From: Microbacteriaceae bacterium
Lineage (GTDB): Bacteria; Actinomycetota; Actinomycetes; Actinomycetales; Microbacteriaceae
DNA: 64,000 bases
Assembly (NCBI GenBank): GCA_024639935.1
Contig: JAHEFZ010000002.1
Coordinates: 76,145 to 140,144 of the forward strand
Reading direction: 5' to 3'
A program made the position numbers and the translations under genes. The number at the start of each line of letters is the position of its first letter. Position 1 is the stretch's first letter. Shown one piece after another: positions 34,495 to 43,335 of this stretch. Below the pieces are notes generated by a model, which had not been told where the DNA came from, searched no databases, and was given only the letters and a program-made list of their open reading frames with translations.

Positions 34495-34887
34495 TCAGGA
34501 ACGCGCGGACTTTTTACGCTCGTCCAGAATGCGAATAGCGTAGAAAACAGTTCCGGCGATGACGGCAACCGCGGTGACGCGAAACGCGATGTTTAGCCCA
34601 GAAATTGTCGAACTGAACGGCGACTCCGCGAATTGACTGTCGGACGCCAGTGGGTCATAGGCGTAGATGAGAAGTGAGACTGTCGCGATGCTGCAGGCGA
34701 TCGCAGCGGTCAACGATATCCAGGTCAACTTCGGGATGGCAACGTGTCCAACGAGGCGGGCAACGCCGGTGAGAAGGAGAACCGCGACGACGGCAAGGCC
34801 GCCCTCGAGGGCATCGATCCAACCTCGGAGGCTGAACAGAATGGCGATGATTTGAACCACTAACGCGATGGTGAGGCGAACACTCAT
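34495..34887 (-). CDS. unknown four-helix membrane protein inside the Tad cluster
   Basis: 130 residues with four hydrophobic segments: LTIALVVQIIAILFSL, GLAVVAVLLLTGVARLVG, SLTAAIACSIATVSLLIYAY and VTAVAVIAGTVFYAIRIL. The C-terminus is basic (DERKKSARS). I do not recognise a family. It lies between tadC and the Flp-like gene on the same strand, with 45 bases upstream and its own stop just ahead of the shared Tad element, so it may belong to the pilus machinery or be a bystander. Confidence 0.65.
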   Translation of the reverse strand: MSVRLTIALVVQIIAILFSLRGWIDALEGGLAVVAVLLLTGVARLVGHVAIPKLTWISLTAAIACSIATVSLLIYAYDPLASDSQFAESPFSSTISGLNIAFRVTAVAVIAGTVFYAIRILDERKKSARS

Positions 34888-34932
34888 GATGTCCCTTCCG
34901 ACACTCCAGTATTGCGCGAAATCCCTTCTCCG

Positions 34933-35604
34933 TCAGAGCGCAATAGCCCCGAGAGCGGTCAACCCGGGAAAGACGGCCATGACGACCGTCACCGGCAGGA
35001 TCGCGAAAACGAGAGGGAACATCATGAGGGTCTCTTTGGCGCTTGCGGATTCGAGTAACCGACGCTCTGCCGCCTGCTGCTCATCATCCGCCAGCGCGCG
35101 AATGATCTCCGCCAACGGCGTTCCAAAATTTCGCGCGGTGATCAGTTGGTCGATGAGGCGAGACCAACCTGCGTGGGCGACTCGAACATCGCTCGAATGC
35201 AAGGCGTCAGAGACCGAGACGCCCAGACCAATTTCCGTGACAATCACCCGGCATTCGTCCGAGAGACGACCCACCCCGCTCGCGGCGATTCGCTCGAACG
35301 CAGTTGGGATGGTCATTCCGGCGGAAAAGCAGAGCCCGATCAGGTCGAGAGCGCCAGGAAGTTCGTCCGAAATCGCCCGTTTGCGATGACGTTGTGTCCC
35401 CACTTGACCGAAAAGTGCGGCGGGGAAGCGCAGGACAACGCCGAGGGACCTCAGTGCCCCGTTTCGCGCTAGGTCAGGTCCCGGGTTCGCGACCATGTCC
35501 CGGATGTGCGGAGCAAGTCGGACCGCGATGCGAGAAACGGTCGAGCCGGTGACCAGCACAAATAGCCCAAGACCCAGCAACCCTCCGAGTGCAACATCAA
35601 TCAC
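34933..35604 (-). CDS. tadC: type II secretion F-domain protein, TadC-like
   Basis: 223-residue inner-membrane platform protein. The cytoplasmic helical F domain is seen as LPGALDLIGLCFSAGMTIPTAFERI and NFGTPLAEIIRALADDEQQAAERR. Two C-terminal hydrophobic segments include MMFPLVFAILPVTVVMAVFPG, and one N-terminal segment is present. It overlaps the preceding tadB-like gene by 8 bases. TadB and TadC form the platform that the TadA motor drives during pilus extrusion. Confidence 0.87.
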   Translation of the reverse strand: MIDVALGGLLGLGLFVLVTGSTVSRIAVRLAPHIRDMVANPGPDLARNGALRSLGVVLRFPAALFGQVGTQRHRKRAISDELPGALDLIGLCFSAGMTIPTAFERIAASGVGRLSDECRVIVTEIGLGVSVSDALHSSDVRVAHAGWSRLIDQLITARNFGTPLAEIIRALADDEQQAAERRLLESASAKETLMMFPLVFAILPVTVVMAVFPGLTALGAIAL

Positions 35605-36451
35605 TGAGCCCCCCGATCAGCCACCGCGCGGGTTCGCGCAACGTTCCCAGCGCGCGCATGATGATAAACGCAACGGCGGTGACTCCGGCCGAAATTACAA
35701 TCAGCAGTGTTCCCGCCATCGTGGAGTACGCCTCCCGGTTTTCGGGTCTGCTAGCCAAGAGTGCCAACACAATCCAAGGAGACACAACACCCAGAGTTGC
35801 GGCGTGCCGAACCCACGACTGGCGTGTTTGAGCCTCCTGACGCATCGCGGAATCCCTGCGAACCGAACGACCGAGTTGGGCTAAAACGACGGGTAGTGCG
35901 GTTCCTCCGTATTCGCGCGCGACCACAATCGACTCGACCACCCGGTCAGCAATCGGATCGGCGAGAACGCGCTGCAGCCGGCGCATGGCCGAGTCGACAT
36001 CGCTGCCGCGCCGAAGGTTTGATTCCAGCTCCGTCCATGCTGACCGCCACTCCCTAGGGACAATTGTGGCCGCGGTAGTGACCGCGTCTGTCAAGGTCGA
36101 CCCAGAACGGAGAGCGACACGAATGGTGTCGATCACGTCGGGCCACAGTGCCCGTGCGCGTTGTCGACGCCGATCCCGCGCGCTGGCCAGAGCAATGATG
36201 GGAATCCCGGACCCCACAAGAAATCCGAGAGGAGCGATGCTGGGAAGGGGGATTACTGTCGCCGCGAGCGCGCCGGCGATCAGCGCGACGGTCGCCATGA
36301 CGGCACCGATGACTGCTAAAGATACGCCAGAGAGGCCCGCCTCGTCGAACCAGGTGCGGACTCTCGATCGTCGCCGGTTGCGCGCTGGAATCACCACCAG
36401 CGAGAGCCCCAGCCCCAGGACAACTCCGCAGGCGACTACTTCGGCGCCCAC
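35597..36451 (-). CDS. tadB: type II secretion F-domain protein, TadB-like
   Basis: 284 aa. Two N-terminal hydrophobic segments lie near residues 1-20 and 45-90. The F domain follows (ALWPDVIDTIRVALRSGSTL, LRRGSDVDSAMRRLQRVL, EYGGTALPVVLAQLGRSVRRD), with two C-terminal membrane helices. It overlaps tadA by 16 bases and tadC by 8, a tight operon. Confidence 0.87.
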   Translation of the reverse strand: MGAEVVACGVVLGLGLSLVVIPARNRRRSRVRTWFDEAGLSGVSLAVIGAVMATVALIAGALAATVIPLPSIAPLGFLVGSGIPIIALASARDRRRQRARALWPDVIDTIRVALRSGSTLTDAVTTAATIVPREWRSAWTELESNLRRGSDVDSAMRRLQRVLADPIADRVVESIVVAREYGGTALPVVLAQLGRSVRRDSAMRQEAQTRQSWVRHAATLGVVSPWIVLALLASRPENREAYSTMAGTLLIVISAGVTAVAFIIMRALGTLREPARWLIGGLSD

Positions 36452-37527
36452 AACGATTCCATCGTCAATTCACCGGAACCACCCAACGCAACCGGTCGAG
36501 CGATTGCTTCAACTCGTCGTTGCCCATCGCCGTCCATGCGGCAATGAACCACAAGGTCGATGGTCGCGAGAATCGTTGACGTCACAAACGCTTCGGATAC
36601 GCCGCCGGCGAGTTGACACAGAGTCACGAGTTTGCGAATCGCGTCGGATGTCGAGTTAGCGTGAATGGTGCACAGTCCCGGAATTCCCGAATTCAGCGCA
36701 ACGAGGAGGTCCAGTGACTCATCACCGCGCACCTCGCCGACGACGAGTCGCGTCGGCCGCATTCGCAGTGCCTCTTTGACGAGGCGCCGAAGGGTGACTT
36801 CGCCGACGCCGTCGAGACTTGCTCCGCGACACTGCATGCCGACAGCATCGGGATGACGCGTTGAGATTTCGAATGTTTCTTCGACGGTCACGATTCGCTC
36901 CCGTGAATCCAGTTCTGACAACAGCGCGCACACCATCGTGGTCTTTCCCGCCTGCGTTGCGCCCGACACCAGAACCGTCCGACCTTCGTTCACCGCGACC
37001 TGAAGGATGCGTTTCGCGTCGGGCGCCACCGTGCCTCGAGTCACAAGATCGTCTAGCGTTCGAACCGCTGCAGAAAACTTCCGGATGTTGAGACTCCAGT
37101 GTTCCTTCGTAATTGGCGGGATCACGACGTGCAATCGTGAACCGTCCGGCAATGAGGCATCGACAAATGGCTGTGAAACATCCACGCGGCGCCCACTTCG
37201 GCGCAACATCCGCTCGACAAGTGTTCGCAATTCGTCCGCTGCCAGGTGTGTGGGGATGCGCTCGTGGCGACCGGAACGTGCAACAAACACCGCACTCGAA
37301 TCGTTAACCCAAATTTCTTCGACGGTGGGGTCATCAAGGTAGGGTTGCAAAACTCCGAATCCCGATAAGCGTTGGGTGACATCGGACTCGGAAAACTCTG
37401 AAGCTTCCGCTTCGCCCAGTGCGCGTTCATTGGCGCGTTTCACTTCTGTGACGATGGAACGCCCAAGGTCATCGCCAGACAAGACGGCTCGCCGAACTCG
37501 GTCAACGATCGAATCGGTTGAGGTCAT
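36436..37527 (-). CDS. tadA: Tad pilus/secretion ATPase, TadA/CpaF type
   Basis: Hexameric secretion ATPase (363 aa). An N-terminal domain leads to PYLDDPTVEEIWVND, the usual start of the TadA core. Walker A is SGATQAGKTTM near residue 190 (most relatives have GTGKTT), the Asp box/Walker B lies in RLVVGEVRGDESLDLL, and the HAN motif TIHANSTSDAIRKL is intact. Ends by overlapping tadB. A GGGGG ribosome site precedes the ATG at 37527, and a CTGTGGACAA element lies 39 bases upstream. It powers assembly of Flp-type pili; prepilin peptidase and TadZ-like genes are not in the window. Confidence 0.92.
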   Translation of the reverse strand: MTSTDSIVDRVRRAVLSGDDLGRSIVTEVKRANERALGEAEASEFSESDVTQRLSGFGVLQPYLDDPTVEEIWVNDSSAVFVARSGRHERIPTHLAADELRTLVERMLRRSGRRVDVSQPFVDASLPDGSRLHVVIPPITKEHWSLNIRKFSAAVRTLDDLVTRGTVAPDAKRILQVAVNEGRTVLVSGATQAGKTTMVCALLSELDSRERIVTVEETFEISTRHPDAVGMQCRGASLDGVGEVTLRRLVKEALRMRPTRLVVGEVRGDESLDLLVALNSGIPGLCTIHANSTSDAIRKLVTLCQLAGGVSEAFVTSTILATIDLVVHCRMDGDGQRRVEAIARPVALGGSGELTMESLWAPK

Positions 37528-37566
37528 TCCCCCATCGTTGCGCTCGCGGTCTAAACTCCTCGAGCG

Positions 37567-37576
37567 TTGTCCACAG
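37567..37576 (-). promoter_or_regulatory. Shared Tad upstream element, copy 3
   Basis: CTGTGGACAA on the minus strand, 39 bases before the tadA ATG. On the plus strand this contains TTGTCCACA, the actinobacterial DnaA-box consensus, but the matched copies elsewhere argue for a Tad-specific role. Confidence 0.6.
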
Positions 37577-37578
37577 CG

Positions 37579-39039
37579 TTACGCGTGGGGAAGAAAAGTG
37601 TACTTTGTCGTGAGGTATTCCTCGATGCCTTCGACGGATCCTTCTCGGCCGACTCCTGATTGCTTGACTCCACCGAACGGTCCCGCGGCGTTCGAGACAA
37701 GTCCCGTGTTGAGCCCCATCATTCCGGTCTCGAGTTTTTCAATGAGGCGTTGTCCACGGTGAAGGTCATTCGTGAAAGCGTAAGAAATGAGCCCATATTC
37801 CGTGTCGTTCGCCATGCGGATGACCTCGTCCTCGGTCTCGAATTCGATGACACCCAGTATCGGGCCGAAAATTTCTTCGCACATGAACCGCGTATCGGCG
37901 TGAACATTCGAGATGACGGTTGGCTGAAAGAACGTTCCCGGCCCCTCTGCCCGCTTTCCACCGGTCAAGACAGTTGCGCCGAGCGCGACTGCATCGTCAA
38001 CGAACGCCTGGCTGGAAACCACGGCGTTTTCGTCAATGAGGGGTCCGATCGTGACACCCTCATCCGTGCCACGACCAATCTTCATCGCCGCGACGCGTTC
38101 GGCGACTTTCGCCGAAAATTCAGCGGCGACACCCTTCTGTACGAAGACACGGTTGGCTGCCGTGCAGGCTTGACCGATATTGCGAAACTTTGCAATCATG
38201 ACCCCGTCGACGGCCTTGTCGATGTTGGCGTCATCGAAGACGATGAAGGGAGCGTTGCCTCCGAGCTCCATCGAGGTTCGCAGAACATTGTCGGCCGCCT
38301 GCTTCATGAGAACTTTGCCGACCTGCGTCGAGCCCGTGAACGAGATTTTGCGCAAACGGGCGTCCTGGATGATGACGGGGGAAACGTCCCGCGAACGACT
38401 CGTGGTGATGACGTTCACGACGCCCTTCGGCACTCCTGCTTCTTCGAGAAGAGCAGCAAAGGCGAGCGTGGTGAGCGGAGTCAGCTCGGCTGGCTTGATA
38501 ATTGCGGTGCAACCGGCCGCAATCGCTGGAGCGACCTTACGGGTCGCCATCGCGAGCGGGAAGTTCCAGGGGGTGATGAGGAACGACGGGCCGACCGGGC
38601 GCTTCGACACAATCATCGTGCCGGTGCCCTCGGGGTTCGATCCGTATCGTCCGTTGACACGAACTGCTTCTTCCGAGAACCAGCGAAGAAATTCACCGCC
38701 GTACGTCACTTCCCCCTGTGCTTCGGCGAACGGCTTTCCCATTTCCATCGTCATGAGGAGCGCGAAATCGTCGCGACGTTCGATGAGGAGTTCCCACGCT
38801 TTGCGCAAAATCTCGCCTCGAACGCGGGGAGCCGTGTTGCCCCACGATTCCTGGACAGCAGCCGCCGCGTCCATCGCCTTTTGTGCATCGGCTTCCGACG
38901 CGTTGGCGATTGTGGCGAGGTGCGCGCCGGTAGCAGGATCTGAGACGGTCAACGTTTTGCCGCCCTCGGCATCGACCCAGTCACCCCCAATGAACAATTT
39001 CGTGGGGACAGAGGCGAGGAGGTCTTTTTCGGAGCGCAC
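37579..39039 (-). CDS. gabD: NAD(P)-dependent succinate-semialdehyde dehydrogenase
   Basis: 486-residue aldehyde dehydrogenase of the GabD1 class, longer than the paralogue near 25 kb. TPWNFPLAMATRKVAPA, SFTGSTQVGKVL, ELGGNAPFIVFDD (general-base Glu), GQACTAANR (catalytic Cys) and FGGVKQSGVGREGS are intact. The GTG at 39039 is chosen because a GAAAGGAAAC site lies just before it; an upstream ATG at 39078 adds 13 residues with no site. It probably oxidises succinic semialdehyde from GABA. Followed by the Tad cluster on the same strand. Confidence 0.9.
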   Translation of the reverse strand: MRSEKDLLASVPTKLFIGGDWVDAEGGKTLTVSDPATGAHLATIANASEADAQKAMDAAAAVQESWGNTAPRVRGEILRKAWELLIERRDDFALLMTMEMGKPFAEAQGEVTYGGEFLRWFSEEAVRVNGRYGSNPEGTGTMIVSKRPVGPSFLITPWNFPLAMATRKVAPAIAAGCTAIIKPAELTPLTTLAFAALLEEAGVPKGVVNVITTSRSRDVSPVIIQDARLRKISFTGSTQVGKVLMKQAADNVLRTSMELGGNAPFIVFDDANIDKAVDGVMIAKFRNIGQACTAANRVFVQKGVAAEFSAKVAERVAAMKIGRGTDEGVTIGPLIDENAVVSSQAFVDDAVALGATVLTGGKRAEGPGTFFQPTVISNVHADTRFMCEEIFGPILGVIEFETEDEVIRMANDTEYGLISYAFTNDLHRGQRLIEKLETGMMGLNTGLVSNAAGPFGGVKQSGVGREGSVEGIEEYLTTKYTFLPHA

Positions 39040-39168
39040 GCTGTTGTTTCCTTTCGCCGTTTGGTCGATATAACCCAACCAACCGAATGACTAGTTTTTG
39101 TAGACTTTTAAGCCAAGAACACTGCAACTCTACGCCACAAAAATACGCCCGATAGAATGAGGAACTAC

Positions 39169-39248
39169 GCGGGTGTGGTGAAATTGGTAGACACGCAGGA
39201 TTTAGGATCCTGTGCTTCGGCGTGTGGGTTCGAGTCCCTCCACCCGCA
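39169..39248 (+). tRNA. tRNA-Leu, anticodon UAG
   Basis: 80 bases with a 7-bp acceptor stem (GCGGGTG with CACCCGC), discriminator A, a long variable arm (TGCTTCGGCG) typical of class II leucine tRNA, and anticodon loop TTTAGGA giving UAG. CCA is not encoded. A TAGAAT hexamer near 39153 is a plausible -10. dedA starts 18 bases downstream and may be cotranscribed. Confidence 0.95.
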
Positions 39249-39265
39249 CAATCGAGAGGAACCGA

Positions 39266-39916
39266 GTGATCAGCGCCGTTGGTCTGTTTGACCCCGCAGA
39301 ACTCATCGCCAGCGCGGGGAATTGGGGTCTTCTCATCGTCGCAGCGATCGTTTTCATTGAGACAGGACTTCTGATCGGGTTCATGCTCCCTGGCGATACC
39401 CTGTTGATTATCACGGGTGTCCTCGCTTTCACCGGAACGATTACTCAGCCAATCTGGTTGGTGTCTGTCGTGATTTTTATCGCTTCCATCCTCGGGAACC
39501 AATTGGGCTACCAAATCGGTCGGGTCGGCGGTCCCGCGGTGTTCAGGCGCCAAGAAGGCGGTCTGTTGTCGCACAAAAGCGTCGAACGCACGGAGCAATT
39601 TTTTGCACGATGGGGACCGTTGTCCCTCACTCTCGGGCAGTACGTTCCCATCGTGCGTACCTTGCTTCCCGTGGCCGCCGGCATTGGAAAAATGAATCGC
39701 CTCACCTTCACGCTTTACAACGCTCTCGGCTCTTTCCTGTGGGCAGGTCTGCTACCCGTCGTCGGGTGGGGTGTCGCGCATATTCCGGGCGTCGCCGACC
39801 TCGTCGTTCACTACATCGACCTCGTGCTCCTCGGTGTCGTCGGGTTGAGCGTACTTTCTATCGGCATCCATTGGTGGCGCGAACAGCGCGAGATTCGCGA
39901 CGAGGAAACGCCCTAG
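39266..39916 (+). CDS. DedA family membrane protein
   Basis: 216-residue protein of the DedA/VTT (SNARE-associated) family. FIETGLLIGFMLPGDTLLI near the N-terminus, GNQLGYQIGRVGG, and FFARWGPLSLTLGQYVPIVRTLLPVAAG with the conserved Arg of the family are seen, with membrane segments at both ends. Members are implicated in flipping undecaprenyl phosphate or phospholipids and in proton-motive-force homeostasis. Start GTG at 39266 follows a GAGAGGA site, directly after tRNA-Leu. Confidence 0.9.
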   Translation: MISAVGLFDPAELIASAGNWGLLIVAAIVFIETGLLIGFMLPGDTLLIITGVLAFTGTITQPIWLVSVVIFIASILGNQLGYQIGRVGGPAVFRRQEGGLLSHKSVERTEQFFARWGPLSLTLGQYVPIVRTLLPVAAGIGKMNRLTFTLYNALGSFLWAGLLPVVGWGVAHIPGVADLVVHYIDLVLLGVVGLSVLSIGIHWWREQREIRDEETP

Positions 39917-39917
39917 T

Positions 39918-41129
39918 TCACACCCCGAGAGTGAGGGCGATGAGCCCGCTGTTGATGATGATCACCACGGCCGTTGCAACACCGGCCAGGCCTCGGATGA
40001 CTCCGTTCGATCGGAATTCGCCCATGACGTTTTTGTCGCCCGTCACGATGATCAGCGGAATCAGCGCGAAGGGAATCCCCCAACTGAGGATGACCTGAGA
40101 AAAAATGAGCGCTGTCGTGGGTTCGACACCGATGACCAGGATGGCAATGGCAGGAATGACCGTGATGCTGCGTCGAACGATTGGCGGAACAGTTCGGCGC
40201 ATAAGACCGTGCATGATTTCCGCCCCCGCGTAGGCACCCACCGCAGTCGACGCCAACGATGAGGCGAGTAGCGCCACCGCAAAAAACGTCGCCAGGACGG
40301 ATCCCGAAACCGCGACGATGGCAACGTAGGCGCCATCTAGTGTCTCCGTGCCCGATTGTCCGTTGAGAACCACCGCGCCGATCACGAGAAGAGCGAGGTT
40401 TACGGCCCCCGCGAGCAGCAGCGCAAGAGTGACATCAATTCGGGTCGCAATCCGCAGCCGCCGAATCGGAACGGTTGACGACTGCATGATTCGATCACGC
40501 GAGAACCCGGAGTGCGCGTAGATTGCGTGGGGCATGACGGTCGCCCCCAGAATCGCGGCCGAAAGGACCAGTGAATCCGAACCCTCGAGTCGAGGGACCA
40601 ATCCCAAGACAAACGCGTCGGGGTCCACGGTTTGTCCCCAGAGGATGGAACCGAATCCGACGGCAATCACGATGAGAAATAGCGCGATGAGTCGCTCGAA
40701 CGGCTTTGCGCCCCAACGTCCGTGGACACCGAGAAACGCGACCGAAACCACCCCTACTGCCAGCCCACCGACCCAGAGGGGAATCCCCCACAAAAGGTTG
40801 AGCGCGATCGCGCCACCAATGATTTCGGCGACGTCCGTTGCCATCGCAATAAGTTCACCTTGGGCCCAATAGCCGAGTCGCCAGCCACGCGACGCAATTC
40901 GACTTCCCAACACTTCGGGAAGGCTTTTCCCCGTCACAATTCCGAGACTTGCTGAAAGATACTGCACGAGCCACGCGATGAGGTTCCCTGCCACGACAAC
41001 CCAGACCAGCAGAAACCCCAATTGAGCACCGGCCGTAATGTTTGCGGCGACGTTGCCAGGATCCAGGTAGGCGACGCCAGCGACGAAGGCAGGACCGAGC
41101 AGGGAGACTATCGCGGCGCGGTTCGTCAC
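39918..41129 (-). CDS. mntH: Nramp family divalent metal transporter
   Basis: 403-residue transporter with about eleven membrane helices. The TM1 metal motif is YLDPGNVAANITAG, the TM6 motif is GATVMPHAIYAHSG, and AQGELIAMATDVAEIIGGA gives the family consensus segment. These are the residues that coordinate Mn2+ or Fe2+ in proton-coupled uptake. No obvious MntR or Fur box was found in the short upstream region. It stops 2 bases after convergent dedA and lies upstream of nothing in its own operon. Confidence 0.93.
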   Translation of the reverse strand: MTNRAAIVSLLGPAFVAGVAYLDPGNVAANITAGAQLGFLLVWVVVAGNLIAWLVQYLSASLGIVTGKSLPEVLGSRIASRGWRLGYWAQGELIAMATDVAEIIGGAIALNLLWGIPLWVGGLAVGVVSVAFLGVHGRWGAKPFERLIALFLIVIAVGFGSILWGQTVDPDAFVLGLVPRLEGSDSLVLSAAILGATVMPHAIYAHSGFSRDRIMQSSTVPIRRLRIATRIDVTLALLLAGAVNLALLVIGAVVLNGQSGTETLDGAYVAIVAVSGSVLATFFAVALLASSLASTAVGAYAGAEIMHGLMRRTVPPIVRRSITVIPAIAILVIGVEPTTALIFSQVILSWGIPFALIPLIIVTGDKNVMGEFRSNGVIRGLAGVATAVVIIINSGLIALTLGV

Positions 41130-41138
41130 AGGCTCGTC

Positions 41139-41729
41139 CTAATTCGTTGTGTGAAAGTACCGATTGATTGCGGGAGCGATGAGTCCTAGTGCCCGACCTC
41201 GATGACTGAAAGCCGCCTTTTCCAAATCCGACAACTCGGCGGCAGTCCCGGTGAGTCCTTGTGGCGAGAAAATTGGGTCATAACCGAATCCTCCTTTTCC
41301 CTTGGCCGCGGCGCGGAGAACTCCGGGCCACTCTGCGCGAACGACACGTTCACCGCTGTTTGATACGAACGCGACCGCACAGACGAATGTCGCCGCTCGG
41401 TTCGTGACGCCTTTCATGTTCGAGAGGAGAAGTGCGAGGTTTGCGGAATCGGAGCCTTCCGCGGAATAGCGCGAGGAATGAATACCGGGGGCGCCATCCA
41501 GCGCGTCGACACAAATCCCCGAATCATCCGCTAGCGAGGGACGGCCAGAATGGCGGAACGCCGCGCGAGCCTTGATGAGCGCGTTTTCTTCGAAAGATTC
41601 GCCGTCCTCAACGGGGGCTTTTCCATCGGTCTGGACGAGTTTGATATCTGGGCCGAGCAACGCCGTCAACGTCAGAGAAATTTCTGTCAGCTTGTGAGAG
41701 TTATGGGTGGCAACGACGACAGTGTTCAC
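41139..41729 (-). CDS. rdgB: non-canonical purine NTP pyrophosphatase (RdgB/HAM1)
   Basis: 196-residue house-cleaning enzyme that hydrolyses ITP, XTP and dITP to monophosphates. Motifs [10 protein letters not shown] at the N-terminus, [20 protein letters not shown] with the catalytic Asp, [13 protein letters not shown], and FSHRGRAL at the end are all present. ATG overlaps the rph stop by 4 bases. The murI-rph-rdgB order is common in actinobacteria. Confidence 0.96.
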   Translation of the reverse strand: MNTVVVATHNSHKLTEISLTLTALLGPDIKLVQTDGKAPVEDGESFEENALIKARAAFRHSGRPSLADDSGICVDALDGAPGIHSSRYSAEGSDSANLALLLSNMKGVTNRAATFVCAVAFVSNSGERVVRAEWPGVLRAAAKGKGGFGYDPIFSPQGLTGTAAELSDLEKAAFSHRGRALGLIAPAINRYFHTTN

Positions 41730-42460
41730 TCGCTCGACACCGCCAAGGTTGCCGCTTGGATTTCAGCGAGACGCGCAATCCCGTTTGTTGCCAGATTAAG
41801 GAGTGCGTCCAATTCGGACTTATCAAACGGCGCGCCTTCCGCCGTTCCCTGGACCTCGACGAACAGCCCTCGTCCCGTCGCAACGACGTTCATGTCGGTT
41901 TCCGCGCGGACGTCCTCGGTGTACGGCAAATCTAGCAAAGGGGTTCCGTCGATAATTCCCACGCTGATTGCCGCGACCGAATCAATCAACGCGATGGCGT
42001 TCTTCCCGATGAAGCCTTTCGCGCGACCCCACTCAATCGCATCGTGCAGGGCGATGTAGGCGCCGGTGATGGCGGCAGTGCGCGTTCCGCCGTCCGCCTG
42101 CAACACGTCACAGTCGATGACAATTGTGTTCTCGCCGAGTGCTTTCATGTCGACGACAGCACGGAGGCTTCGGCCGATCAGGCGCGAAATTTCATGTGTG
42201 CGCCCCCCGATTCGCCCCTTGACGCTCTCGCGGTCGTTGCGGTCGTTGGTCGAGCGAGGCAACATTGCGTATTCCGCTGTGACCCACCCCTTTCCTTTGC
42301 CCGCCATCCAGCGTGGAACCCCGTTCGTGAACGACGCCGTGCACAGAACTTTGGTGTTCCCGAAAGAGATAAGCGCACTTCCCTCGGCCTGCACAGACCA
42401 GCCGCGCTCGATCGTCACGGGTCGAAGTTCGTCGTTCGTACGGCCGTCGATGCGAGTCAT
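41726..42460 (-). CDS. rph: ribonuclease PH
   Basis: Phosphorolytic 3'-5' exoribonuclease (244 aa) that trims tRNA 3' ends. [13 protein letters not shown] at the start, [41 protein letters not shown] and [18 protein letters not shown] carry the phosphate- and RNA-binding residues. Overlaps murI and rdgB by 4 bases on each side (ATGA). Confidence 0.97.
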   Translation of the reverse strand: MTRIDGRTNDELRPVTIERGWSVQAEGSALISFGNTKVLCTASFTNGVPRWMAGKGKGWVTAEYAMLPRSTNDRNDRESVKGRIGGRTHEISRLIGRSLRAVVDMKALGENTIVIDCDVLQADGGTRTAAITGAYIALHDAIEWGRAKGFIGKNAIALIDSVAAISVGIIDGTPLLDLPYTEDVRAETDMNVVATGRGLFVEVQGTAEGAPFDKSELDALLNLATNGIARLAEIQAATLAVSSE

Positions 42461-43317
42461 GAGTCGGTGTTCTCCATTTCGATTGGTGAGGGAAGATTGA
42501 CCGAACCGGTCAGAAACGTATCGACGCGGTCGACCTCGAGACCGAGGAATCGGTGGGCCAATTCACGGAATCGCTCGCGATCTTTTCCTGTCGTCTCGAA
42601 CGAATGAACGGCCGGCGTCGTTGACGTTCTCAGCAAATCGTGCGTGACGAGAGTTTGGTAAACCTCGTACGCCGTCGCGTCATCACTCGACACGAGGGAT
42701 ACGTCGGGTCCCATCACGTATTGGATTGCGGCGGAGATAAGTGGGTAGTGCGTGCATCCGAGGACAAGTGTGTCCACCCTGGCGTCCTTCAAGGGTGCGA
42801 GGTAACCGTTCGCGACGTCGAACAGTTCCTCGCCACTCGTGACCCCCGACTCGACAAACTCGACGAACCGAGGGCATGCAATCGCGGTGACCTCAATGTC
42901 CGGGTCAGCGACAAATGAATCTTGGTAAGCACCCGATTTAATCGTTCCTTCGGTGCCGATTACTCCGATGCGTTTTGTCCTGGTGCGCGACACTGCTGTT
43001 CGAACCGCGGGTTGAATCACCTCAATCACCGGAATTCCACGGCGGTCGGTGTACCGTTCCTTCGCGTCGCGAAACATTGCGGCGGATGCCGTATTACACG
43101 CGATGACAAGCAACTTCACCCCGTCGTCGGCAAGTTCATCGAGAAGCCTGAGCGCGTGTTCGCGAACGTCCGCGATGGGGAGTGGTCCATAGGGGCCATG
43201 AGCGGTATCGCCGATGTATCGAATCGACTCGTTCGGCAGTTGGTCGATAACCGCGCGCGCAACCGTCAAGCCGCCCACGCCACTGTCGACGATTCCGATG
43301 CTCGCGTCTCGATTCAT
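42457..43317 (-). CDS. murI: glutamate racemase
   Basis: Cofactor-independent racemase (286 aa) that makes D-glutamate for peptidoglycan. [16 protein letters not shown] at the start, catalytic Cys in [10 protein letters not shown] near residue 70, second catalytic Cys in [10 protein letters not shown], and [11 protein letters not shown] are intact. Starts the murI-rph-rdgB operon, 18 bases after pncB. Confidence 0.96.
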   Translation of the reverse strand: MNRDASIGIVDSGVGGLTVARAVIDQLPNESIRYIGDTAHGPYGPLPIADVREHALRLLDELADDGVKLLVIACNTASAAMFRDAKERYTDRRGIPVIEVIQPAVRTAVSRTRTKRIGVIGTEGTIKSGAYQDSFVADPDIEVTAIACPRFVEFVESGVTSGEELFDVANGYLAPLKDARVDTLVLGCTHYPLISAAIQYVMGPDVSLVSSDDATAYEVYQTLVTHDLLRTSTTPAVHSFETTGKDRERFRELAHRFLGLEVDRVDTFLTGSVNLPSPIEMENTDS

Positions 43318-43335
43318 TTTTTCAGCCTACTAATC

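Noticed and set aside
37567-37575. Consensus DnaA box TTGTCCACA
   Set aside because: As an isolated copy it is not an origin: no dnaA, dnaN, A/T-rich region or box cluster is present. The matched elements before other Tad genes explain it better.
37660-38943. Long antisense open frame (427 codons) opposite the aldehyde dehydrogenase gene
   Set aside because: It mirrors a well-supported enzyme, has low-complexity Arg-rich composition and no ribosome site; such frames are common opposite GC-rich genes.
39201-39209. AGGATTTAG identical to one arm of the P450-region dyad
   Set aside because: It is part of the tRNA-Leu anticodon arm and has no matching second arm at the right spacing; coincidence.
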